From CAYYJR01 sp964472305 (GTDB lineage: Bacteria; Armatimonadota; Hebobacteria; CAIYQO01): 64,000 nt of DNA. The stretch spans positions 1-64,000 of the forward strand of contig CAYYJR010000021.1 of assembly GCA_964472305.1 (NCBI GenBank), in the 5' to 3' direction. The notes under the pieces are model-generated. The model saw only the letters and a program-made list of their open reading frames with translations. It was not told the origin of the DNA and ran no database searches. Shown piece by piece: positions 52,152-60,466 of the stretch. How positions within the stretch are numbered: the first letter of the stretch is position 1; each line of letters opens with the position of its first letter. The translations under genes were made by a program, and so were the position numbers.

Positions 52152-54463
52152 ACAACTGGACCTTTACCGAATTGGATCAGCATATTGCCGGCGAAGTGCA
52201 GGAGCACTTGCCGCCCACCGTGTTTGACGCCCATGCGCACCTGTGGCGCACCGCGAATTTCGCGCCCCCCGTCGCGGAGTTGTGGGCGGAAGGGCCGGCG
52301 GAGGCAGGGGTGGACGTCTGGCGCCGGCACATCGCGCGCCAGGTTGGCGCGACGCGGCTGCAAGGGGGGCTGCTGATCCCTGTCCCGTTGCTGTCGCCTG
52401 ATGCCATCCCGCATGCCAACGCCGACATCTTTGCGCAGATCGTGGGTAACCCGGCGCTGAAAGCGTTGGCCCTGGTGGCGCCGTGCATGTCACCGGACGC
52501 CTGTCGGCCGCTGCTCGACAACCCGCAAATGGCCGGATTCAAACCCTACCACGTTTTCAGCGACACGGCACCGACCTGGCAGGCGCCAATCGCCTCGTTC
52601 GTGCCTGAGTGGGTCTGGGAAACGGCCCATGAGCGAGGCCTGGTCATCACGCTGCACCTTGTGCGCGATGCCGCGCTGGCTGATCCCGACAACCAGCGCG
52701 ACCTTCGGCATTGGTGTACGAAGTATCCGAACGCCCGGCTTATTCTCGCCCATGCAGCCCGGGGCTTTCACGCGCCGAACACGATCAAGGGCATTGCCGG
52801 CCTGCGCGGACTCGAAAATGTCTGGTTCGACACCTCCGGCATCTGTGAAGCAGAGGCGCTCGTGGCGATATTGCGGGAGTTCGGCCCGCGCCGTCTGTTG
52901 TGGGGCAGCGATTTCCCCGTCAGCGAGATCCGTGGGCGCTGCGTGACGGTCGGCGACGGATTTGCCTGGCTGCAGCCGGACACGGTGGCGTGGGACAAAA
53001 CCGGCCCCCAGGGCCGGCCGACGCTGGTCGGCTTGGAATCCCTGCGCGCCGTGCTGGCGGCTGCAGATGTGCTGCACCTGGACGCCGCGGACCGGCAGGA
53101 GATCTTCGGCGACAATGCACGGCGGGTACTGGGGCTGCGGATGGAATCCGGCGCACGGACGCAGGAACTGTATCGCCGTGCCAAGGTGTACATTCCCGGC
53201 GGCACGCAACTGCTGAGCAAACGCCCGGAGATGATGGCGCCCGACCAGTGGCCGGCCTACTTTCGCGAAGCCCGCGGGTGCGAAGTCTGGGATCTGGACG
53301 GCCGGCGCTACTACGACATGGCCACCAACGGCATCGGCTCCTGCCTGCTGGGATTCCGCGATCCCGACGTGACGCGAGCCGTGCAGCGGCGGATTGAACT
53401 GGGCAGCATGAGCACTTTGAATCCGCCGGAGGAAGTCGAATTGGCGGAGTTGCTGTGCGCGCTCCATCCCTGGGCGGCACAAGTACGGTTTGCCCGTTGC
53501 GGGGGTGAGGTGTGCGCGATGGCTGTGCGCATCGCACGGGCCACCACCGACCGGTCCGTTGTGGCCATCTGCGGGTATCATGGCTGGCAGGACTGGTACC
53601 TGGCGGCCAACCTCGGCGACAGCGACGCGCTGCGCGGGCATCTGCTGCCCGGCCTTAACCCGCTGGGCGTGCCGCGGGAGTTGCGCGGCACCGCCGCCAC
53701 CTTCCCGTTCAACGAGCGCGCGGCGTTCCAGGCGGTGCTCGATGCGCATGGCGACCGACTCGCCGCCGTGATCATGGAGCCCTGCCGTTCCCAGGACCCG
53801 GAACCGGGCTTCCTGGAGTTCGTGCGTGACGGCGCCCATCGCGTCGGCGCGTTGCTGATCTTCGACGAGATCACCATCGGCTTCCGGGCACGCTGCGGCG
53901 GTGCGCACCTGAAGTTCGGCGTGTCCCCGGACCTGGCGGTGTTCGCCAAGGCGCTGGCCAACGGGCACCCGATGGCCGCCGTGATCGGCACCCATGCAGC
54001 CATGGCCGGTGCACACGACTCCTTCATCAGCAGCACCTATTGGACCGAAAGCGTCGGGCCGGTGGCGGCGCTGGCGACGCTGAGCAAAATGCAGAACATC
54101 GACATCCCGGCGCATATCGCCCGGATCGGTTCCCGCGTACAGCGGTGCTGGGAAGAAAGTGGCCGCCGGCATGGGCTGCCGGTGCAGGTGGGCGGCTATC
54201 CGTGCCTCGCGCATTTCCACTTCGACCACCCGCAGGCGGACGTGTTGCGCACGCTCTACACGCAGAAGATGCTGGCCCACGGCTTCCTCGCCGGCACCGG
54301 ATTGTATCCGACCCTGGCGCACACGGATGCCGTCGTGGACCGTTACGCCGAAGCGATCGACGCGGTGTTCGAGAACCTGGCCGAAACCCTGGCGACAGGA
54401 GATGCGCTGACACAGTTGCGCGGCCCCGTGGCGCACAGCGGATTCCAGCGATTGGCGCGCTGA
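52148..54463 (+). CDS. Amidohydrolase fused to class III aminotransferase
   Basis: The 771-residue protein joins two domains. Residues 1 to about 330 are an amidohydrolase barrel with FDAHAHLW (H29, H31), RLILAHAARGF and RRLLWGSDFPVSEIRG. From about 336 it is a PLP enzyme like glutamate-1-semialdehyde aminomutase: RAKVYIPGGTQLLSKRPEMM, GCEVWDLDGRRYYDMATNGI, VAICGYHGWQDWYLAAN, LLIFDEITIGFR (D573), and the Schiff-base lysine K601 in FAKALANGHPMAAVIG, then STYWTESVGPVAALATL. It would remove an amide or formyl-like group and transfer an amino group on the same substrate. I know of no described fusion of this kind. Start overlaps MttB by ATGA. Confidence 0.85.
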   Translation: MNNWTFTELDQHIAGEVQEHLPPTVFDAHAHLWRTANFAPPVAELWAEGPAEAGVDVWRRHIARQVGATRLQGGLLIPVPLLSPDAIPHANADIFAQIVGNPALKALALVAPCMSPDACRPLLDNPQMAGFKPYHVFSDTAPTWQAPIASFVPEWVWETAHERGLVITLHLVRDAALADPDNQRDLRHWCTKYPNARLILAHAARGFHAPNTIKGIAGLRGLENVWFDTSGICEAEALVAILREFGPRRLLWGSDFPVSEIRGRCVTVGDGFAWLQPDTVAWDKTGPQGRPTLVGLESLRAVLAAADVLHLDAADRQEIFGDNARRVLGLRMESGARTQELYRRAKVYIPGGTQLLSKRPEMMAPDQWPAYFREARGCEVWDLDGRRYYDMATNGIGSCLLGFRDPDVTRAVQRRIELGSMSTLNPPEEVELAELLCALHPWAAQVRFARCGGEVCAMAVRIARATTDRSVVAICGYHGWQDWYLAANLGDSDALRGHLLPGLNPLGVPRELRGTAATFPFNERAAFQAVLDAHGDRLAAVIMEPCRSQDPEPGFLEFVRDGAHRVGALLIFDEITIGFRARCGGAHLKFGVSPDLAVFAKALANGHPMAAVIGTHAAMAGAHDSFISSTYWTESVGPVAALATLSKMQNIDIPAHIARIGSRVQRCWEESGRRHGLPVQVGGYPCLAHFHFDHPQADVLRTLYTQKMLAHGFLAGTGLYPTLAHTDAVVDRYAEAIDAVFENLAETLATGDALTQLRGPVAHSGFQRLAR

Positions 54464-54482
54464 ACTATTGGAGGGCGATGGC

Positions 54483-55589
54483 ATGCAGCCTAATGCACGC
54501 GTGCGGGCGGTGTATCTCGGGCGACGCCCCGATCAGGTGCCGTTGCTGTTGGATCTGTCCCACTGGTACAAAAAGAACCGGCATGTCCCGTTCAACCTGG
54601 CGGGATTTTCGGGCGTCGAGCAAGGGCTGGTGGATCTGCACAAACAGGTCGGCGCGGTGGCTTACTGCGAGATGGGCGGATTCTACACGCTCGCGAGCGA
54701 CGACCCGGAGGTGACGCTGGAGACGCGCACCGAAAACGGCGTCTTTTCGACCCGCGTCGTCACGCCGCTCGGTGCGCTGCGTGAAGAGCGTGTCTTTAAT
54801 CCCGCCAGTTACTCCTATGGCATTCGCAAGCATCTGCTGGATTCCCCGGCAGATTTCCCCATTATCGAGTATCTGATGGCCCGCCTCCAATGCCAGCCGC
54901 GCTGGGAGTGGTATCGCGCCTGGCAAACGGCGCTGGGCGACCTGGCCTATCCCTACGCTCAGTTGCCGTATTCCGGCTCGGGCTACCTGATCAGCCGGTA
55001 TTTTGGCGTGGAAAAGACCATCTACGCGATATTGGACGAACCGGATCGGGTGCAGCGGCTGGTCGACGCGGTCAATGCGTGCAATCTGCGCATCCTCGAC
55101 GCCCTCCTCGACGGCCTGTTCGAGACGCTCATCATTAGCGATAACTACGACAGCAATGTGCAGACCCGCGACTTTTTCGACCGCTATGTGCGCGACTACT
55201 ACACCGAGGTGGCACGCCGGCTGCACGCGAAGGGGAAATACCTGGCGGTGCATGTGGATGGCGAAAGCCGCGGCGTGCTCGGTTGGTTGGCGGCGTGCGG
55301 CGTGGACTGCGCCGACGCCGTGACCCCCGCGCCGATGTTCGCTCTCACCCCGGCGCAAATGCGTACCGAGGCTGGGCCCGACTTGATCCTTTCCGGCGGC
55401 ATCCCGGCTACGCTCTTTGGCCCGGGTGTCTCCGATGCACAGTTTGATGATTGCGTTAAGCGCTGGTTGGAGACCCGCCTGACCTCCCATCGGTTGTTCA
55501 TGGCCGCGGGTGACCAGGTGCCCATTGAAACCCCCTTCCACCGCATCGTTCGGCTGCAGGAATTGGTTGCCACTTACGGGCAGTATTGA
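54483..55589 (+). CDS. Uroporphyrinogen decarboxylase/MtaA-family corrinoid methyltransferase
   Basis: The 368-residue TIM-barrel protein has the UroD-like motifs VYLGRRPDQVPLLLDLSHWY, ARLQCQPRWEWYRA, LIISDNYDSNVQTRDFFDRY and KGKYLAVHVDGESRGVLGWL, with GVDCADAVTPAPMFALT. MtaA/CmuA/MtbA-type members move a methyl group from a corrinoid protein to coenzyme M or tetrahydrofolate. The ATG at 54483 has GGAGGG eight bases upstream. It ends the operon. With MttB it gives both methyl-transfer steps; the corrinoid protein and its activator must be elsewhere. Confidence 0.8.
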   Translation: MQPNARVRAVYLGRRPDQVPLLLDLSHWYKKNRHVPFNLAGFSGVEQGLVDLHKQVGAVAYCEMGGFYTLASDDPEVTLETRTENGVFSTRVVTPLGALREERVFNPASYSYGIRKHLLDSPADFPIIEYLMARLQCQPRWEWYRAWQTALGDLAYPYAQLPYSGSGYLISRYFGVEKTIYAILDEPDRVQRLVDAVNACNLRILDALLDGLFETLIISDNYDSNVQTRDFFDRYVRDYYTEVARRLHAKGKYLAVHVDGESRGVLGWLAACGVDCADAVTPAPMFALTPAQMRTEAGPDLILSGGIPATLFGPGVSDAQFDDCVKRWLETRLTSHRLFMAAGDQVPIETPFHRIVRLQELVATYGQY

Positions 55590-55765
55590 TGGGGGGAGCG
55601 CGGATGGAACCGCGCGGGAAGCCGGCGTTCTCTACGGGCATGGACGATCACCAGAACGCAGTGCCCGCCCGGGTGGCTGGCGGGGCACGAGAGATGCCGG
55701 GACGGGGGCGAGTCATCGAGGCTACCCCTGCCGACAGTGACCGCAGCGCATCTGAAATTGTTGGT
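55590..55765. other. Gap after the operon, no gene
   Basis: I see no convincing gene or hairpin terminator here before the promoter module. Short ORFs lack ribosome sites. Confidence 0.4.
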
Positions 55766-55880
55766 CTGGCTAGCCGGTTTGTCTCATTGTCAGCAGGTCG
55801 GATGAGCGATATAATGGGTCCGGATCCACTGTCCTGGTGACCCTGGCCGCGCCTGTTCGTCCATGCTGTTATCCGGTGTA
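55766..55880 (+). repeat. Promoter module, copy B (upstream of the region 6 operon)
   Basis: It aligns along about 115 bases with 42906..43020, including the promoter and its downstream GTCCGGATCC block. Flanks are unrelated. Confidence 0.75.
55787..55815 (+). promoter_or_regulatory. Sigma70-type promoter of the region 6 operon
   Basis: TTGTCA, exactly 17 bases, then perfect TATAAT; start near 55822, leader of about 312 bases before 56134. The leader has no supported gene. Confidence 0.7.
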
Positions 55881-56133
55881 TCCGCGAGAATGGACTCTAC
55901 GGCATTTCATCACGGAGAGCATCTGTGACATCGGAAAGCATGAAGATGCGGCAGGCAATGAGGCTGCTTCCCCCATTTGCGGCGGGGCCATTCCCTCTTC
56001 GTAATGCCACGCGCCTGATTTCAACGGCATCATGCGCAACTGCATCCGGGTGCGCATGGTCACAATCGTGCAAGAACAGGGGGGGAGCAGGACAGGCGGT
56101 TTCTCTCTTACATAACATCGATCGGAGGCAATC

Positions 56134-58275
56134 ATGAAGAGCAGCGTGGAGGCCGGTATGGCCCAGCAACACACGTGCACGGTCACCGAGCGTGCAATTA
56201 TTCCGTTCCCGAACAGCGGGTTCGAGGAGGGTGAGGCGGAGTGGACGATTGCCAAAGGACGTGGCGACTGCCGTGTGATCGCGGTGGAGTTCCCGGATAG
56301 CCGGCAGGCGCTGCAAGTCAAGGCGACGACCGCAAGTGGCGGCGCCCGGATCGACGGTCCGTTGGTACCCTGTGTCGAGAAAGGCATCATCGAATTTTAT
56401 GGTAGTGTCCGCAGCGTCTCCGGCCGCGCGCTGGGACTCTGGGTGTACCAGTTCGACGCCGACGGCACGGTGCTGCCCGAGGAGTTCTGGGAGTGCATCG
56501 AGAGCGGGGACGGCGTGTGGCATCGCCACGTGCTGCTTGGCGCCATCACGCCACACCCGCGCGCGGCCTTCTTGAAGGTGACCATCATCGCCTACCCTCC
56601 CGCCGGCGAGGTGGTCGAGGCGTATTTCGACGACTTCGCGTTCTCGGTACCGTCCATGCGGATTCCGCCCCTGCCGCGGCAGTATAAGCTGCGGCCGGAC
56701 GACCGAGAGCGACTCACGTCGGCCGACGTGGTTGGGCCGGACGGCGTCGTCTACCCGAACTGGACGCAGGTCGGCGTGCAGGGTGGCATTCCGGACGTGC
56801 CGGTCGTCCTGCACCTGGCGGAGATGGGCGCGAAGCCGGGAACCGATATCTCCGGACTGCTGAATGAGGCCTGCCGTACGGTTGGCGCGCAGGGCGGCGG
56901 CGCTATCCAGATCGGGGGCGGAATCTACCACCTCGACAATCCGGTCACCATCCGCGACAGCGGCGTCGTGATCCGCGGGGCGGGCCGACACCAGACGCAC
57001 TTGCTGTTCCGCTACAGCCTGGTGCATCCCCAACCGCCGGGCCGACAGCCGGCTCCTGGCGATGTCTTCAAGTTCCACGGTGACCTCGAAGAGCGTGAGT
57101 ATCTGCTGACCGCCGACGCCCGGCGGGGCGATACCACGCTGTCCGTCGAGGATGGCCATGACTTGCAGCCGGGCGACAAGGTGTGCCTGCGCGCGCCGGA
57201 CACCGAGCGCTGGCTGCGGGAAGTCAACAATTACCCCGGGAACCCGGGGGTCTGGGGCCGTCGCGTCAACCAGTACCTGGTCAGCGCGGTGGATGGCAAC
57301 ACGCTCACCATCACGCAGCCGCTGCGGATCGATTATCCGATGGCGGATGGCAGTTGCCTGCGGCGGGTGCAGGCGGTGGAGCGCTGCGGCATCGAAGACC
57401 TGTCCATCAAGCACGTCTGCCGCATGGAGTTCCAGACGGTGTCCTCCCGCTTCGCCTGGAACTGCTGGGTACGGCGCATGGACGTTATCGACTGCGGCAA
57501 GTCGGGCGTGCACTTCACGGAAGCCAAGTGGTGCGAGGTGCGCGACTGCACCTTCACCGGCTTCGATCCCTGCATCCACATCGCCCACACCAACTGGGGC
57601 GGATACGCGGGATTCACCCAGTGCGCGGACTGCCTGATGGAGGATACGATCTGGTACCGCTACCGGCACGGGCCGCTCGTGCAGTTCGGCGCGCAGGGCA
57701 ACGTGATTCGCAACAGCATCTTCGAGGGCAGCGAAGCGCAGTGGCACGCCGGGTGGTCCACCGAGAACCTGTTCGAGAATTGTGTCATCAGGTCCGGCGG
57801 CATGTACGGCAGCTACGGGTTCGGAGCATTTGCTACAGGTTCCTACGACCACGGCCACGGCCCGAACGGGCCGCGTAACGTAGTCTACAACTGCGACATC
57901 ACCTCACCCCGCGACGGGGTGATGCTGAATGGCGTGAACGAGCACTGGCTGTTCCTGCACAACCGCTTCGTGGTGCAGCAGGGAGCCGGTTGTGTGGGAT
58001 TGTGCGGCGCCTTCGACCACGTGTTCCGCCACAATGTGTTCGTGCTCAAAGATGCCGCCTGGCCGCTGCTGCAGCTCAAAACCGCGGACTGCATAGGAGT
58101 AGAGTTGCTCGATAACATGCTGTATGGCGGCAATGGGACAATCTACAAAGGTGGCCCCGAACTGGCAAGAGATCAGGGGAATCACGTCTTGCCATTGCCG
58201 GATGCTCTCCCTGAGCGTCCGGTGGCGGACCCGCCGTCAATATACGAGTGGCAACGGCGCAACACGAATAGCTGA
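56134..58275 (+). CDS. Beta-helix glycan-active protein with N-terminal jelly-roll module, copy 1
   Basis: The 713-residue protein starts with a CBM-like domain (IPFPNSGFEEGEAEWTI, ending near residue 190), then VVGPDGVVYPNWTQVGVQGG and a right-handed beta-helix (about 250-640). The helix carries GAQGGGAIQIGGGIYHLDNP and GVVIRGAGRHQTHLLF openings and asparagine-rich turns (NCWVRRMDVIDCGKSG, NGPRNVVYNCDI). A small inserted beta-domain (about 330-400) holds RRGDTTLSVEDG. It may be a lyase or a glycosidase. No signal peptide is visible, as for other genes of this operon. GGAGG precedes the ATG. It is paralogous to the next gene. Confidence 0.78.
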   Translation: MKSSVEAGMAQQHTCTVTERAIIPFPNSGFEEGEAEWTIAKGRGDCRVIAVEFPDSRQALQVKATTASGGARIDGPLVPCVEKGIIEFYGSVRSVSGRALGLWVYQFDADGTVLPEEFWECIESGDGVWHRHVLLGAITPHPRAAFLKVTIIAYPPAGEVVEAYFDDFAFSVPSMRIPPLPRQYKLRPDDRERLTSADVVGPDGVVYPNWTQVGVQGGIPDVPVVLHLAEMGAKPGTDISGLLNEACRTVGAQGGGAIQIGGGIYHLDNPVTIRDSGVVIRGAGRHQTHLLFRYSLVHPQPPGRQPAPGDVFKFHGDLEEREYLLTADARRGDTTLSVEDGHDLQPGDKVCLRAPDTERWLREVNNYPGNPGVWGRRVNQYLVSAVDGNTLTITQPLRIDYPMADGSCLRRVQAVERCGIEDLSIKHVCRMEFQTVSSRFAWNCWVRRMDVIDCGKSGVHFTEAKWCEVRDCTFTGFDPCIHIAHTNWGGYAGFTQCADCLMEDTIWYRYRHGPLVQFGAQGNVIRNSIFEGSEAQWHAGWSTENLFENCVIRSGGMYGSYGFGAFATGSYDHGHGPNGPRNVVYNCDITSPRDGVMLNGVNEHWLFLHNRFVVQQGAGCVGLCGAFDHVFRHNVFVLKDAAWPLLQLKTADCIGVELLDNMLYGGNGTIYKGGPELARDQGNHVLPLPDALPERPVADPPSIYEWQRRNTNS

Positions 58276-58329
58276 CGGGATGCAAGCAACACGCAATCAA
58301 CTACGAGGAATTGGAACAGGAGACGAATC

Positions 58330-60438
58330 ATGGCAAACACGGCAATGAGCGGGGTGATACCTTTCCCGAACAGTGGATTCGAGGAAGGCGAGGCGGAATG
58401 GATCATTGATAAGGCACGCGGGCGTGTTGGTGTCACGATCGACAGTGTGCCGGATGGTGGGCAGGCATTACGGATCCTCACCACGGCCGCGGAAAACGGC
58501 GCGCGGGTGACGGGCCCGCGGGTAGCGTGCCAGGGACCGGGCCTGCTGGAGTTCTACGGGAGCGTGCGCAGCGTTTCGGGCCGCAGCGTCGGGGTGCAGG
58601 TGCGCCAATTCGATGCCGCGGGAAACGCGCTGCCATCCGAGAGCTGGACGGAATTGGAGAACGAGGACGGCATCTGGCATCGCCACGAACTGTTGCTGTT
58701 CATCGAGTTGGAAGCGGCGACGGCAGCCGTGCAGGTCGCCTTCATCGCGTACCCGAAGGAAGGCGAGACGGTCGACCTCTACGTGGACGATCTCGAGTTC
58801 GTGCAGCCGCCATTGCGGATTCCACCGGGACCACGCCAGTACAAGCTGAGACCGTCTGACACGGCGCGGCTAACCCCGGCCGACGTGGTGGGCCCGGATG
58901 GCGTCGTCTACCCGAACTGGACGCAGGTGGGCGTGCAAGGCGGGATCCCGGAGGTGCCGGTCGCGCTGCGGCTGGCGGATATGGGCGCGAAGCCGGACAC
59001 CGACATCTCGACGCTGCTTGAGCAGGCGAGTCGCGAGGTGGGGGCGCAGGGCGGCGGCGCGATCCTGATTGATGAAGGCACGTATTACCTCGACAATCCT
59101 ATCATCCTGCGGGAGAGCGGAGTCGTGATCCGCGGCGCGGGGCGCGAGAAGACGAAACTGGTATACCGTTATAGCCTGGTGCAACCCGATGCCAAGCCAC
59201 CGTCCGCCTTCGGGTGGCCGTGCATGGCGGTGTTCCTGTTGAAGGGCAAGGACCTGGAGGAACACGAGTATCTGCTGGCACAGGATGCCAGGCGGGGCGA
59301 TACCACGCTGACGCTGGTGGATGCGCTGGACCTGAGAAAGGGCGACAAGTTCGTCCTGCGCGTGCCCGATACGGCCCGGTGGCAGCAGGTGACCAACGAC
59401 CGGTCTCAATGCTCGGACTGGGGGCGGCGGTTGTGCTACTACGAGGCGCTCGATGTGCGCGGCAACGTGGTGACGATCGGGCAGCCGCTGCGGATCGACT
59501 ACCCCGCTGTTGACAGCGCCTGCCTGCGCCGCATGCGGCCGGTGGAGCGCGTCGGGATCGAGGACATGACGATCGTGCACGAGTGCCGGATGCCATTCTA
59601 CACGGTCAACTCTCAGTGGGCATGGAACTGCTGGGTCCAGCGGGTGGACGTGATCGACTGCGCCCAGTCGGGAGTGCATTTCCACAGCGCCAAGTGGTGC
59701 GAATGCCGCGACTGCACGTTCACCGGGTTCGATGCGAAGATCCACGTCGCGCATACGAACTGGTGGGGCTACGCGGGCTTCACGCAGAGCATGGACTGCC
59801 TGATGGAGGACACCGTCTGGCACCGCTTCCGTCACGGGCCGCAGGTGCAATACGGCGCGCAGGGGTGCGTGATCCGTAATAGCGTGTTCCACGGCAGCGA
59901 CGCGCAATGGCATGCGGCGTGGACAACCGAGAACTTGTTCGAGAACTGCATCGTGGATGCCCGCGGCGAATACGGCAGCTACGGCCATGGGTGTTATGCC
60001 ACGGGCTCGAACGACACCACGCACGGCCCGAACGGCCCGCGCAACGTCGTCTACAACTGCGACTTCACGTCGAGAGCGCAGGGCGCCTTTCTGTGCGGGT
60101 TCAACGAGAACTGGCTGTTCCTGCACAACCGGTTCGACGTCGAGCAGGGGGAGGGGTTCTTAGGCACGTTCGGGGCGTTTGACCACATCATCCGCCACAA
60201 CACGTTCGTGCTGCGGGACGGCGCGTCGCCCCTGCTGCGGCTGAAAATGGCCGACTGCACGGGGGTGGAATTAAGCGATAACACGCTCTACGGCGGGAAC
60301 GGCACGGTGTACGAGGGCGTCCCGGCGCTGGAGGTCGAGTGTGGAAACCGGGTGGTTCCGCTCGGGGAGACCGCGCCGGATCGTCCCGTGGCTGATCCTC
60401 CGTCGATCTACGCGTGGCAGCAAAACGCGAACACCTAA
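58330..60438 (+). CDS. Beta-helix glycan-active protein with N-terminal jelly-roll module, copy 2
   Basis: The 702-residue paralogue has the same order: IPFPNSGFEEGEAEWII, VVGPDGVVYPNWTQVGVQGG identical to copy 1, GAQGGGAILIDEGTYYLDNP, RRGDTTLTLVDALDL, NCWVQRVDVIDCAQSG, AHTNWWGYAGFTQSMDCLME. I estimate well over half the residues identical. AGGAG precedes the ATG, 54 bases after copy 1. The pair probably work on related linkages of one polysaccharide. Same cautions about catalytic type and location apply. Confidence 0.78.
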   Translation: MANTAMSGVIPFPNSGFEEGEAEWIIDKARGRVGVTIDSVPDGGQALRILTTAAENGARVTGPRVACQGPGLLEFYGSVRSVSGRSVGVQVRQFDAAGNALPSESWTELENEDGIWHRHELLLFIELEAATAAVQVAFIAYPKEGETVDLYVDDLEFVQPPLRIPPGPRQYKLRPSDTARLTPADVVGPDGVVYPNWTQVGVQGGIPEVPVALRLADMGAKPDTDISTLLEQASREVGAQGGGAILIDEGTYYLDNPIILRESGVVIRGAGREKTKLVYRYSLVQPDAKPPSAFGWPCMAVFLLKGKDLEEHEYLLAQDARRGDTTLTLVDALDLRKGDKFVLRVPDTARWQQVTNDRSQCSDWGRRLCYYEALDVRGNVVTIGQPLRIDYPAVDSACLRRMRPVERVGIEDMTIVHECRMPFYTVNSQWAWNCWVQRVDVIDCAQSGVHFHSAKWCECRDCTFTGFDAKIHVAHTNWWGYAGFTQSMDCLMEDTVWHRFRHGPQVQYGAQGCVIRNSVFHGSDAQWHAAWTTENLFENCIVDARGEYGSYGHGCYATGSNDTTHGPNGPRNVVYNCDFTSRAQGAFLCGFNENWLFLHNRFDVEQGEGFLGTFGAFDHIIRHNTFVLRDGASPLLRLKMADCTGVELSDNTLYGGNGTVYEGVPALEVECGNRVVPLGETAPDRPVADPPSIYAWQQNANT

Positions 60439-60466
60439 CGGAAAGTGCTGACGAGGAGCATCGACC

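Noticed and set aside
55925..56137. 70-codon ORF after promoter copy B
   Set aside because: No ribosome site, alanine/serine-rich shadow composition; it overlaps the start of the real gene at 56134.
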